Shown one piece after another: positions 8,278-17,593 of a stretch of DNA of 64,000 nucleotides. The notes below the pieces were generated by a model, which ran no database searches, was not told where the DNA came from, and saw only the letters and a list, made by a program, of their open reading frames with translations. Every line of letters starts with the position of its first letter. The stretch's first letter is position 1. Source of the DNA: Alistipes sp. (GTDB lineage Bacteria; Bacteroidota; Bacteroidia; Bacteroidales; Rikenellaceae); NCBI GenBank assembly GCA_017483225.1, contig JAFULF010000006.1:30035-94034 (forward strand). Direction: 5' to 3'. Position numbers and translations under genes: made by a program.

Positions 8278-9303
8278 ATGGCAGTAAATTACGAAAAAGC
8301 AGGTGTAAACCTCGAAGCAGGCTACGAAGTTGTACGCCGCATCAAACAGCACGTTGCATCAACGGCACGCAAGGGTACTATGGGAAATATCGGTGCCTTT
8401 GGCGGTATGTTCGACCTCGCATCCTTGAACATCAAGGAGCCGGTACTCGTCAGCGGTACCGACGGCGTGGGTACCAAACTCAAACTCGCATTTGCGATGG
8501 ACAAGCACGACACTATCGGCATTGATGCCGTAGCGATGTGCGTAAACGATGTCTTGGCACAGGGCGCAGAGCCTCTCTTCTTCCTCGACTATGTCGCTCT
8601 GGGACACAACATTCCGGAGAAGGTGGAGGCTATCGTCTCGGGTGTTGCCGAGGGTTGCCGTCAGGCAGGCTGTGCACTCATCGGTGGCGAGACTGCCGAG
8701 ATGCCGGGTATGTACGAGGGTGGCGACTACGATATCGCAGGCTTCACCTGCGGCGTGGTCGAGAAGTCGCAACTCATCGACGGCAGCAAGGTCAAGGCCG
8801 GCGACGTATTGGTAGGTATCGCATCCAGCGGTGTTCACTCCAACGGTTTCAGCCTCGTGCGCAAGATTGTGGCAGACAATGCCCTCGACCTGAACGCTTG
8901 CTACGAGGAGTTGGATGGCAAGTGCCTCGGCGAGGTGCTGCTCGCTCCTACCAAGATATATGTACGTCAGGTGTTGGAGGTTATCCGCAACTGCGACGTT
9001 CACGGCATCTGCCACATCACCGGTGGTGGTTTCGACGAGAATATTCCACGTGTTCTGCACGAGGGTCAGGGCCTGCACATCGAGGAGGGCTCGTGGGAGA
9101 TTCTGCCTGTGTTCCGTGCCTTGGAGAAGTGGGGCGGCGTACCACACCGTGAGATGTTCAACATCTTCAATATGGGTGTAGGTATGGTCATCGTTCTCGA
9201 CGAGAGTGAGGCTGCAAAGGCTGTCGAGATTCTCACAGCGGCAGGCGAGAAGGCCTCCGTAATCGGTCGTGTAACCGACACCGAGGGTGTTGTAATCGAG
9301 TAG
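8278..9303 (+). CDS. purM: Phosphoribosylformylglycinamidine cyclo-ligase
   Basis: PurM closes the imidazole ring, converting FGAM to AIR with ATP. The 341 residues fit the family. The glycine-rich [12 protein letters not shown] segment (about 60-71), [23 protein letters not shown] and [13 protein letters not shown] are typical AIR synthase motifs, followed by the AIRS C-terminal domain with [10 protein letters not shown]. It sits 27 bp after purF and 5 bp before purN in the operon. Confidence 0.98.
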   Translation: MAVNYEKAGVNLEAGYEVVRRIKQHVASTARKGTMGNIGAFGGMFDLASLNIKEPVLVSGTDGVGTKLKLAFAMDKHDTIGIDAVAMCVNDVLAQGAEPLFFLDYVALGHNIPEKVEAIVSGVAEGCRQAGCALIGGETAEMPGMYEGGDYDIAGFTCGVVEKSQLIDGSKVKAGDVLVGIASSGVHSNGFSLVRKIVADNALDLNACYEELDGKCLGEVLLAPTKIYVRQVLEVIRNCDVHGICHITGGGFDENIPRVLHEGQGLHIEEGSWEILPVFRALEKWGGVPHREMFNIFNMGVGMVIVLDESEAAKAVEILTAAGEKASVIGRVTDTEGVVIE

Positions 9304-9308
9304 GCGAT

Positions 9309-9866
9309 ATGCACTCCATAGCCGTATTTGCAAGTGGCGAAGGCACCAATTTCGAGGCAATAGCCTCGGCGTGCGAGCGTGGCGAGTTGCCTGCCCGTGT
9401 GGCACTGCTTGTCTGCGACAAGCCGGGGGCTCGTTGCATAGCCAGAGCCGAGCGGTACGGTATCCCTGTCTTTGCGTTCTCTCCGAAGCAGTACGCCTCA
9501 AAGGCGGAGTACGAGCAGGAGATTGTGCGTCTGCTGGATGAGGCGGGCGTTGAGTTGGTCTGCCTTGCAGGCTATATGCGCATCGTGGGGGAGAGGCTGC
9601 TCGAAAGCTACGAGGGACGTATCATCAACATACACCCGTCGCTCTTGCCTGCATTTCGCGGGGCGAGAGCCGTAGAGCAGGCCATAGAGTATGGAGTGAA
9701 GGTATTCGGAATAACGATTCACCGGGTCGATGCCTCGTTAGACGGCGGTCGCATCATCGCACAGAAGGCCTTCGAGTACGACGGCACCGATGCCGAAGAG
9801 GTGCACCGTATCGGCCAACGAATTGAACACAAACTTTATGTAGAAACAATTAAACAGTTATTATAG
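9309..9866 (+). CDS. purN: Phosphoribosylglycinamide formyltransferase, folate-dependent
   Basis: PurN transfers a formyl group from 10-formyl-THF to GAR. The 185-residue protein has the formyl transferase fold: FASGEGTNFEAI at the start, INIHPSLLPAFRG with the catalytic Asn and His, and HRVDASLDGGRII with the catalytic Asp. The usual GPII is GRII here. It is translated directly after purM and stops 2 bp before purH. A formate-dependent GAR transformylase (purT) lies further along, so this cell seems to have two routes for the step. Confidence 0.97.
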   Translation: MHSIAVFASGEGTNFEAIASACERGELPARVALLVCDKPGARCIARAERYGIPVFAFSPKQYASKAEYEQEIVRLLDEAGVELVCLAGYMRIVGERLLESYEGRIINIHPSLLPAFRGARAVEQAIEYGVKVFGITIHRVDASLDGGRIIAQKAFEYDGTDAEEVHRIGQRIEHKLYVETIKQLL

Positions 9867-9868
9867 AG

Positions 9869-11401
9869 ATGAAAAGAGCATTAGTCAGCGTTAGCGACAA
9901 GAGCGGACTCGTTGAGTTTGTCAGCGGTCTGCAATCCCAGGGCTGGGAGATTATTGCAACGGGCGGTACACAGCGTCTGTTGGAGGAGAGCGGAGTAAAG
10001 ACCATCGGCATCAGCGACGTAACCGGTTTTCCGGAGATTTGCGACGGCCGTGTGAAGACACTCCACCCAAAGGTACACGGAGGTCTGTTGGCACGTCGTG
10101 ACGACGAGAGCCACTTGGCAGCACTGCGTGAGAACGGCATCAGCTTTATTGATATGGTGTGTGTCAATCTCTACCCGTTCCGTGAGACTATCGCCAAGGA
10201 GGGTGTTTCGATGGAGGATGCTATCGAGAATATCGACATCGGCGGCCCTTCGATGTTGCGTAGCGCAGCGAAGAACTATCGTGACGTTACCGTTGTGTGC
10301 GACCCTGCCGACTATGCAAAGGTGTTGGAGGAGATTCGTACCGAGGGTAACACTACGCTCGCTACTCGTCTGTCGCTCTCGGCCAAGGCCTATACCCACA
10401 CGGCAGAGTACGATGCCTGCATCGCTACCTTTATGCGTGAGAAGGCCGGTTTGAGCGAGAAGCTCTTCTTGCAGTTCGACATACAGCAGTCGTTGCGCTA
10501 TGGCGAGAATCCGCACCAGAGCGCAAAGTTCTATCGTGACAACCAGACCAAGGCCTTCTCGCTCGCCTATGCCGAGCAGTTGGGAGGCAAGGAGTTGTCG
10601 TACAACAACATTCAGGATGCAAATGCGGCGCTCAATATCGTGCGTGAGTTCGAGGAGCCGTTCTGCGTAGCCCTTAAACATATGAACCCGTGTGGTGCTG
10701 CCGTCGGCGCAACCATCGAGGAGGCGTGGAGTGCCGCCTACGAGGCTGACAAGGTGAGCATCTATGGCGGTATCGTGGCTGTAAACCGTGAACTCACCGC
10801 AGAGGTGGCTCTCGGTATGAAGCCTATCTTCCTCGAAATCGTTATGGCTCCGTCGTTCTCGGCAGAGGCTTTGGAGATTCTCTCGTCGAAGAAGAATCTG
10901 CGTCTGCTCAAAGTGGATATGACCCGCTCGGAGGCTACTCTGAACCAATATATCAGCGTCAATGGCGGTCTGCTCGTACAGCAGCTCGACACGCTGACCA
11001 AGCAGGTTACAGAGGATATGTGCGTAACCAAGGCTCGCCCATCGGCACAGCAGCTCATCGACCTTAACTTCGGTTGGAGAGTCGTTAAGCACGTGAAGTC
11101 CAACGCTATCGCCGTAGTTAAGGATGGTCACACCATCGGCGTAGGTGCAGGTCAGATGAACCGTGTAGGCTCGGCAGAGATTGCCTTGAAGCAGGCTCAG
11201 GCAGCAGGCTTCACCGAGGGTCTTGTACTCGCTTCCGACGGCTTCCTGCCATTCGATGACACGGTAGCATTGGCGGCGCAGTATGGTGTAACGGCTATCG
11301 TTCAGCCGGGCGGAAGCATCCGTGACGAGGATGCCATCAAGAAAGCCGACGAGTTGGGTATCACTATGCTCTTTACCGGAATGCGTCACTTCAAACACTA
11401 A
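9869..11401 (+). CDS. purH: Bifunctional AICAR formyltransferase / IMP cyclohydrolase
   Basis: PurH carries out the last two steps to IMP. The N-terminal MGS-like cyclohydrolase domain has VSVSDKSGL and GRVKTLHPKVHGG. The formyltransferase domain has RYGENPHQ and the Lys-His pair in ALKHMNPCG. The length of 510 residues is normal for the family. It is packed between purN (2 bp) and purD (6 bp). Confidence 0.98.
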   Translation: MKRALVSVSDKSGLVEFVSGLQSQGWEIIATGGTQRLLEESGVKTIGISDVTGFPEICDGRVKTLHPKVHGGLLARRDDESHLAALRENGISFIDMVCVNLYPFRETIAKEGVSMEDAIENIDIGGPSMLRSAAKNYRDVTVVCDPADYAKVLEEIRTEGNTTLATRLSLSAKAYTHTAEYDACIATFMREKAGLSEKLFLQFDIQQSLRYGENPHQSAKFYRDNQTKAFSLAYAEQLGGKELSYNNIQDANAALNIVREFEEPFCVALKHMNPCGAAVGATIEEAWSAAYEADKVSIYGGIVAVNRELTAEVALGMKPIFLEIVMAPSFSAEALEILSSKKNLRLLKVDMTRSEATLNQYISVNGGLLVQQLDTLTKQVTEDMCVTKARPSAQQLIDLNFGWRVVKHVKSNAIAVVKDGHTIGVGAGQMNRVGSAEIALKQAQAAGFTEGLVLASDGFLPFDDTVALAAQYGVTAIVQPGGSIRDEDAIKKADELGITMLFTGMRHFKH

Positions 11402-11407
11402 ACGAGG

Positions 11408-12667
11408 ATGGGAAAGAGCGTATTGGTTGTCGGCTCGGGCGGTCGTTGTCACGCCATCGTGGATGCTTTGAGCCGCTCACAGCAGGTAGATAAGATTTAC
11501 TGCGCACCGGGCAATGCCGGCATCGCAGCGCAGGTGGAGTGCGTAGCCATCAAGGATACCGACGTCGAGGGGTTGAAGGCCTTTGCCGTGGAGAAGGGCA
11601 TCGACCTCACGGTTGTAGGTCCGGAGGCCTCGCTTGCGGCCGGTGTTGTGGATGCGTTCCGCAAGGAGGGTCTGCGCATCTTCGGTCACACCAAGAGCGC
11701 AACACGTATCGAGTCGAGCAAGGAGTTTGCCAAGCAGATTATGGCCCGCTACGACATCCCTACGGCGGCGTATGAGGCCTTTGACGACTACGAGCAGGCT
11801 CGTGCCTACGTGGAGAAGAAGGGTGCGCCAATCGTGCTCAAATACGACGGTCTGGCAGCAGGCAAGGGCGTAGTTGTGGCGATGACGTTGGAGGAGGCCG
11901 ACGGGGCTCTGCGTGATATGCTCCTTGACGAGAGCTTCGGCAAGGGCAGGGTAGTGATTGAGGAGTACCTCGAAGGTCCGGAGTTCTCGCTTATGTGCTT
12001 CGTGCGTGATGAGAAACTCTACCCGATGCCATTGGCGCAGGACCATAAGCGTGCTTTCGAGGGTGACAAAGGCCCTAACACGGGCGGTATGGGTGCATAT
12101 ACCCACCTGCCTTTCATCACCGATGAGGACCTCAAATACGCAATGGAGAAGGTAATGATACCTACCGCAAAGGGTATGATTGCCGAGGGCTGCCCATTGA
12201 GCGGCGTACTCTATGGCGGTCTGATGAAGACCCCGCAGGGTATCAAGGTTATCGAGTTCAACGCTCGCTTTGGCGACCCTGAAACCGAGGTTGTACTGCC
12301 ACTTATCGAGAGCGATATCTACGATATCTTCTCGGCTGTTGCTGACGGTGTAGAGGGTGCAGAACCGCAGTGGAGCAGCGATGCAACACTCGGTATCGTA
12401 CTCGCATCGAAGGGCTATCCGGGCAGCTACGAGAAGGGGGCCGTGATTGGCAATACCGAGGCCGTGGATGCCAAGTTGTACCATATGGGGACGGCTCGCA
12501 ATGCGCAGGGCGAACTCGTAACGGCGGGAGGTCGTGTGATGTTTGTCGTGGCAAGTGCTCAGACATTGGAGGAGGCTCACGCCAAAGCTATGGCCGAGGT
12601 TGCCAAGATTGAGTGCGACAACCTCTTCTACCGCAAGGATATCGGACATCGTGCCTTCAAGAAATAG
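11408..12667 (+). CDS. purD: Phosphoribosylamine-glycine ligase
   Basis: PurD joins phosphoribosylamine and glycine, using ATP, to make GAR. The 419 residues show the ATP-grasp layout: VVGSGGRCHAI at the N-terminus, VGPEASLAAG, KYDGLAAGKGVV at about 140, the DHKRAFEGDKGPNTGGMGAY loop and EFNARFGDPETEVVL. It uses the unstable product of PurF, so its place in the same operon is sensible. The start lies 6 bp after purH. Confidence 0.98.
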   Translation: MGKSVLVVGSGGRCHAIVDALSRSQQVDKIYCAPGNAGIAAQVECVAIKDTDVEGLKAFAVEKGIDLTVVGPEASLAAGVVDAFRKEGLRIFGHTKSATRIESSKEFAKQIMARYDIPTAAYEAFDDYEQARAYVEKKGAPIVLKYDGLAAGKGVVVAMTLEEADGALRDMLLDESFGKGRVVIEEYLEGPEFSLMCFVRDEKLYPMPLAQDHKRAFEGDKGPNTGGMGAYTHLPFITDEDLKYAMEKVMIPTAKGMIAEGCPLSGVLYGGLMKTPQGIKVIEFNARFGDPETEVVLPLIESDIYDIFSAVADGVEGAEPQWSSDATLGIVLASKGYPGSYEKGAVIGNTEAVDAKLYHMGTARNAQGELVTAGGRVMFVVASAQTLEEAHAKAMAEVAKIECDNLFYRKDIGHRAFKK

Positions 12668-12694
12668 GTTTTATATAGTAAAAAGGATAGAAAT

Positions 12695-13546
12695 ATGATT
12701 ATAGACGGAAAGGAACTCTCTGCGAGAATTAAGCAGGAGTTGGCTGCGCAGGTGGTGTCGCTCAAAGAGAAGTATGGGCGAGTACCGTCGCTCGTGGTGA
12801 TTTTGGTGGGCGAGAACCCCGCATCGCAATCCTACGTGCGTGGTAAAATCAAGGCGTGTGCCGAGTGTGGCTTCGACAGCACACTTATCACTATGCCGGA
12901 GAGCGTGAGCGAGGCCGAGTTGCTCGCCGAGATAGAGCGTCTGAATGGCGACGAGGCTGTGGACGGTATCCTCGTGCAGTTGCCTCTGCCGAAGCATATC
13001 GACGAGGAGAAGGTTATTGATGCCATCGCCTTGGAGAAGGACGTGGATGGCTTCCACCCGCTCAATGTGGCAAACTTGTGGCTGGGTAAGCCGTGCATCC
13101 TCCCTTGCACTCCAAAGGGCGTTATGCGTATGATTCAGGAGTGCGGCTTCGAGGTGTCGGGTTGCAATGCCGTGGTTGTGGGCCGCAGCAACATCGTAGG
13201 CAAGCCTATGGCGAAGCTGCTGCTTGATGCCAATGCCACGGTGACCATTGCTCACTCCCGCACGAAGAACCTCGCCGAGGTAACCTCCAAGGCGGATATT
13301 CTGATTGCTGCCGTGGGGCGTCCACGCATGATTACCGCCGAGATGGTCAAGGAGGGCGCTATCGTCATCGACGTTGGCGTGAACCGTGATGCTGCGACGG
13401 GCAAACTCTGCGGCGACGTAGATTTCGAGGCGGTGAAGGATAAGGCGGCACATATCACTCAGGTACCGGGTGGCGTGGGCCCTATGACTATTACGATGCT
13501 TATGGGTAACACCATCGAGTGCTTTGAACGAAAGATGAACAAATAA
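12695..13546 (+). CDS. folD: Methylenetetrahydrofolate dehydrogenase / cyclohydrolase
   Basis: FolD interconverts 5,10-methylene-THF and 10-formyl-THF and so feeds the formyl donor to PurN and PurH. The 283 residues include the signature [15 protein letters not shown] with the catalytic Lys, [10 protein letters not shown], and the NAD(P)-binding [25 protein letters not shown] is near the C-terminus. Its presence inside the pur operon links one-carbon supply to purine output. Confidence 0.97.
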   Translation: MIIDGKELSARIKQELAAQVVSLKEKYGRVPSLVVILVGENPASQSYVRGKIKACAECGFDSTLITMPESVSEAELLAEIERLNGDEAVDGILVQLPLPKHIDEEKVIDAIALEKDVDGFHPLNVANLWLGKPCILPCTPKGVMRMIQECGFEVSGCNAVVVGRSNIVGKPMAKLLLDANATVTIAHSRTKNLAEVTSKADILIAAVGRPRMITAEMVKEGAIVIDVGVNRDAATGKLCGDVDFEAVKDKAAHITQVPGGVGPMTITMLMGNTIECFERKMNK

Positions 13547-13559
13547 ACAATACAGAGAT

Positions 13560-14855
13560 ATGATTGAAAGATACAGCCGTGAGGTTATGCGTAACGTATG
13601 GACCGAGCAAAACAAGTTTGATGCCTACCTGAAAGTCGAGATTCTCGCTTCGGAGGCTTGGAGCAAGTTGGGTGTAGTGCCCGCCGAGGATGTTCAGAAG
13701 TTGTGGGACAACGCCTCGTTCAGCATCGACCGCATCAAGGAGATTGAATTGCAGACCCGCCACGACGTTGTGGCATTCACTCGTGCCGTGAGCGAGACTC
13801 TGGGCGAGGAGCGCAAGTGGGTACACTACGGTTTGACCTCTACCGACGTGGTGGATACAGCCAACGGCTACCTGCTTAAACAGGCCAACGAGATTCTCGA
13901 AAAGGATATCGAGGTATTCCTCGCCGTGCTCAAACGTCGTGCCGAGGAGTTCAAGGCTACACCTTGCATCGGCCGTACACACGGCATCCACGCCGACATC
14001 ACCTGCTTCGGCTTGAAGTGGGCGTTGTGGTACGAGGAGATGCGCCGCAACCTCGACCGCTTCCGCACGGCAGCACGTGGTGTCGAGGTGGGCAAGATGA
14101 GCGGTGCCGTGGGCAACTTCGCCAACATCCCGCCGATGATTCAGGACTACGTGTGCGAGAAGCTCGGCATCGACTCTGCCGACATCTCCACGCAGGTTAT
14201 GCAGCGTGACCGCCACGCATACTACATCGCCACGCTCGCCGTTATCGGTTCGTCGTTGGAGCAGATGGCTCTCGAAGTGCGCAACTTGCAGCGTACCGAG
14301 GTACACGAGGTGGAGGAGTCCTTCGGCAAGGGCCAGAAGGGTTCGAGCGCAATGCCGCACAAGCGCAACCCAATCAGCAGCGAGAACATCTGCGGCTGTG
14401 CACGTGTTCTGCGTGGCTATATGGCTACGGCGTGCGAGAACGTGGCACTGTGGCACGAGCGTGACATCTCTCACTCGGCTACCGAGCGTATCATCCTGCC
14501 GGATGCTACCGAGTTGCTCGACTATATGCTCAACCGCTTTATGGGCATCCTCGACAACCTCGTGGTATTCAAGGATGTGATGATGGAGAACATCTACCGC
14601 ACTCGCAAGGTTATCTTCGCCCAGCGTGTGATGAACGCCCTCATCGACAAGGGTCTTTCACGTGAGGAGGCATACGACACCGTGCAGCCTGTGGCTATGC
14701 GTGCTATGGCGGAGCGTGCCGACTATCAGGAGTTGCTCGCCGAGAATGAGAAGGTTATGGGCCTGCTCACTCGTGAGGAGCTCGATAGCTGCTTCACGCT
14801 CGACTACTACTTGAAGAATGTGGACTATATCTACAACCGAGTATTCAACAAGTAG
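13560..14855 (+). CDS. purB: Adenylosuccinate lyase
   Basis: PurB removes fumarate from SAICAR and from adenylosuccinate. The 431-residue protein has the fumarase/aspartase layout. [25 protein letters not shown] with a catalytic His, and the mobile signature loop [12 protein letters not shown] are all clear. It is the last gene of the pur operon, 13 bp after folD and followed by a strong terminator. Confidence 0.98.
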   Translation: MIERYSREVMRNVWTEQNKFDAYLKVEILASEAWSKLGVVPAEDVQKLWDNASFSIDRIKEIELQTRHDVVAFTRAVSETLGEERKWVHYGLTSTDVVDTANGYLLKQANEILEKDIEVFLAVLKRRAEEFKATPCIGRTHGIHADITCFGLKWALWYEEMRRNLDRFRTAARGVEVGKMSGAVGNFANIPPMIQDYVCEKLGIDSADISTQVMQRDRHAYYIATLAVIGSSLEQMALEVRNLQRTEVHEVEESFGKGQKGSSAMPHKRNPISSENICGCARVLRGYMATACENVALWHERDISHSATERIILPDATELLDYMLNRFMGILDNLVVFKDVMMENIYRTRKVIFAQRVMNALIDKGLSREEAYDTVQPVAMRAMAERADYQELLAENEKVMGLLTREELDSCFTLDYYLKNVDYIYNRVFNK

Positions 14856-14877
14856 GCCGGACACAACAACGTATCAC

Positions 14878-14909
14878 AAGGTCGGGGATGTATCCTCGAC
14901 CTTTTTTTT
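14878..14909 (+). terminator. Rho-independent terminator of the pur operon
   Basis: AAGGTCGGGGAT and ATCCTCGACCTT pair around a 2-nt loop with one bulged G, followed by eight T in total. It lies about 23 bp after the purB stop. Confidence 0.9.
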
Positions 14910-15022
14910 GTGGGCTGCGAGCGGACAAGCGAACCGCTCCCATTCATTGACAGATATCGACTGCTCGTCGCCATAATCACACCAATAGCGGGACGAAGGG
15001 TGGAAACTACACATTTTTTACT

Positions 15023-15030
15023 TATATTTG
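15023..15030 (+). promoter_or_regulatory. -7 promoter box for the glucanotransferase
   Basis: TATATTTG matches TAnnTTTG and lies 22 bp before the start codon, giving a short leader. No clear TTTG is seen at the -33 position. Confidence 0.5.
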
Positions 15031-15051
15031 TATAAGTGAAATTGTAAAGTT

Positions 15052-17496
15052 ATGAAACTGACCGTAAATACACGTTATCGTACCTCGTGGGGAGAGAGCC
15101 TCGTGATGGTACTCTCTGATGGCACACGCCTGCCTATGACCTGTCTGGGCGAGCAGTGGAGCATCTCTTTCAAGGCTCCGAAGCGCAGCAAGAGCCTCTG
15201 CTACTCCTTCGAGGTTGTCGAGGGAGACAGAACCACTCGTCGTGAGTGGGGCGAGGGTAACTGCGTAGAGATAAATGGTGCCATCGACCACCTTATAATC
15301 GAAGATTGCTGGTGTGACAAGCCGCTGTCACGACCTTTCTATACACAGATGTTCACCGACATCGTATTCCCTCACGCTACGGGCAAGTGCGAGCCACTTG
15401 TACGCTCGGGAGTGCGTATCGAGGTCGAGGCGCCGACGTTGCGCAAAGGCGAGAGTCTGGCCATCGTGGGCAGTACATCGCTGCTGGGCGAGTGGCGTGG
15501 CGAGAAAGCACACCGTCTGACACATACCGAGGGTGTATGCTGGGCCGTAATGCTCCCCGTAGCGGAGTCATCCGCCGAGTATAAGTTCGTAGTTATAGAC
15601 GACGCTTCGGGCAGTGTTCTGCGCTGGGAGGAGGGCGAGAATCGCCGTCTGCCATACTTCGCCACGGAGGGTGCTGCAACCATCATACGTGGTTTGCGCC
15701 TGCGTGACAGAGCCATATGGCGTGGCGCAGGAGTGGCCGTGCCTATGTTCTCACTGCGCTCCGAGAGCAGTTTCGGTGTGGGCGACTTCGCCGACCTGCA
15801 TCTGCTTGCCGACTGGTGTGAGAAGTGCGGAGAGAATATCATTCAGATTCTGCCTATAAACGATACCACGATGACGGGTACGTGGCGTGACTCCTACCCA
15901 TACAACGCCAACTCAACCTTTGCTCTCCACCCGCTCTACTTGCGCTTGGAGGCGGTGGGCCGACTGCGTAAGAAGGCCGACAGAGAGCGTTTTGAGGCTC
16001 TGGGCAAGGAGTTGAACGCTCTGCCACAGGTGGACTACGAGCGTGCCTTGAAGGGCAAGTTCGAGTACCTGCACATCCTCTTCAAGGAGAGCGGTGCGAA
16101 GTGCCTTGCCGGCAAGGAGTATAAACGCTTCATCGAGCGTAACGAGCACTGGCTCACGCCGTATGCCGTATATTCGGTATTGCGTGACAAGTACAAGACC
16201 CCCGACTTCACAAAGTGGGGCAAGTATGCCGAGTACGATGCTGCCAAGTGCGCAAAGTTCGCCTCGCAGCATAGCGAGGAGGTGGACTTCTACCGTTTCC
16301 TGCAATACCACCTCGACCGACAGCTGCACGAGGCCATCGAGTACGGCCACACCAAGGGAGTAGCTCTCAAAGGCGATATACCTATCGGCGTAAGTCGTTG
16401 CAGCGTAGATGCTTGGGTGTCGCCGGAGCTGTTTGTGATGAAGTCGAGTGCGGGTGCTCCGCCTGATGACTTCTCCGTCACGGGACAGAATTGGGGTTTT
16501 CCTATATACAACTGGGAGCAGATGCGCAAGGATGGCTATGCGTGGTGGAAGAACCGTTTCCGCAAGATGGCCGAGTACTTCGACGCATACCGCATAGACC
16601 ACATCCTCGGCTTCTTCCGCATATGGGAGGTGCCGCTGGATGCCGTAAATGCACTGCTCGGAGAGTTTAACCCGTCGCTCCCTTACACGGCTGACGAGAT
16701 TCGCTCACGAGGCATCGACTTCGAGCCGTCACGTGATGTGGCGCAGGACTACTCGTCGGATAACGTGCTGTGGTTGGAGTATCGCCACAAGCAGGGATAC
16801 TACTACCCACGCATCACTCCGTTTGACACGCAGCGTTTCCAGTGGCTCAACGACCACCAAAAGCACCTCTTCGCCGAGTTGCACAACGAGTTCTACTACC
16901 GCCGTCACAACGACTTCTGGCGTGATATCGCCGTCGAGCGACTCTCTATGCTCGTGGAGGCTACGCCGATGCTTGCCTGCGGTGAGGACCTCGGTATGAT
17001 ACCTGACTGCGTGCCGCAGGTTATGGCTCAGGAGCAGATTCTTTCGCTCGAAATTGAGCGTATGCCGAAGGATACGGGCATCGAGTTTGGCGATGTGATG
17101 CACTATCCATACCTCTCGATATGCACCACCGGCACCCACGATATGAACCCACTGCGTGCGTGGTGGCAGGAGGATAGAGCCGCCACACAGCGTTACTACA
17201 ACGGTGTTATGCAGTGGTGGGGCGAGGCTCCACAGGAGGCTACGGCCGAGGTGTGCCGTGAGATTGTGCGCCGCCACCTCTTCTCGCCGGCAATGCTCAC
17301 CGTGCTGCCGTTGCAGGATTGGCTCGCCATAGATGCGGAGTTGCGCTACGGCGATGCCGAGGCGGAGCGTATCAACGTGCCGGCCAACCCTACACACTAT
17401 TGGCGCTACCGTATGCACCTGACGCTCGAAGAGTTGCTCTCGCAGGAGGGCTTCAATGCCGAGGTCAGGAACCTTATCGCCGAGAGCGGCCGATAG
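15052..17496 (+). CDS. malQ: 4-alpha-glucanotransferase (amylomaltase, DPE2-like) with N-terminal starch-binding modules
   Basis: This GH77 enzyme transfers glucan segments between maltodextrins. The 814-residue chain begins with two segments (about 1-100 and 115-215) that look like tandem CBM20 starch-binding modules; the second has VGSTSLLGEWRGEKA. The catalytic barrel follows, with PYNANSTFALHPLYL, YRIDHILGFFR carrying the nucleophile Asp, ACGEDLGMIPD with the acid/base Glu, and TGTHDMNPLR. The layout resembles plant DPE2 and Bacteroides MalQ. There is no signal peptide, so it should act in the cytoplasm. It has its own promoter and terminators on both sides, standing as a single-gene unit between the purine and pyrimidine operons. 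Confidence 0.95.
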   Translation: MKLTVNTRYRTSWGESLVMVLSDGTRLPMTCLGEQWSISFKAPKRSKSLCYSFEVVEGDRTTRREWGEGNCVEINGAIDHLIIEDCWCDKPLSRPFYTQMFTDIVFPHATGKCEPLVRSGVRIEVEAPTLRKGESLAIVGSTSLLGEWRGEKAHRLTHTEGVCWAVMLPVAESSAEYKFVVIDDASGSVLRWEEGENRRLPYFATEGAATIIRGLRLRDRAIWRGAGVAVPMFSLRSESSFGVGDFADLHLLADWCEKCGENIIQILPINDTTMTGTWRDSYPYNANSTFALHPLYLRLEAVGRLRKKADRERFEALGKELNALPQVDYERALKGKFEYLHILFKESGAKCLAGKEYKRFIERNEHWLTPYAVYSVLRDKYKTPDFTKWGKYAEYDAAKCAKFASQHSEEVDFYRFLQYHLDRQLHEAIEYGHTKGVALKGDIPIGVSRCSVDAWVSPELFVMKSSAGAPPDDFSVTGQNWGFPIYNWEQMRKDGYAWWKNRFRKMAEYFDAYRIDHILGFFRIWEVPLDAVNALLGEFNPSLPYTADEIRSRGIDFEPSRDVAQDYSSDNVLWLEYRHKQGYYYPRITPFDTQRFQWLNDHQKHLFAELHNEFYYRRHNDFWRDIAVERLSMLVEATPMLACGEDLGMIPDCVPQVMAQEQILSLEIERMPKDTGIEFGDVMHYPYLSICTTGTHDMNPLRAWWQEDRAATQRYYNGVMQWWGEAPQEATAEVCREIVRRHLFSPAMLTVLPLQDWLAIDAELRYGDAEAERINVPANPTHYWRYRMHLTLEELLSQEGFNAEVRNLIAESGR

Positions 17497-17526
17497 AGCA
17501 CCGAAAGTTCGGGGGGGGGTAGGGTA

Positions 17527-17567
17527 AAGAGAAGAAGGTCGAGGGTAATCCTCGACCTTCTCTCTTT
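17527..17567. terminator. Bidirectional terminator between malQ and pyrB
   Basis: A long near-perfect palindrome, with core AAGGTCGAGG and CCTCGACCTT flanked by AGAGAAG and CTCTCT arms, has a 5-nt loop. It lies between two convergent genes and can serve both. The core stem resembles the purB terminator. Confidence 0.85.
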
Positions 17568-17593
17568 GTAGCGGTTTGGTCGTTAGCCCAAGA

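Noticed and set aside
14910-15022. tRNA or other stable RNA between purB and malQ
   Set aside because: No cloverleaf or T-loop sequence was found there or in the other short gaps on reading both strands; a tRNAscan run would settle it.
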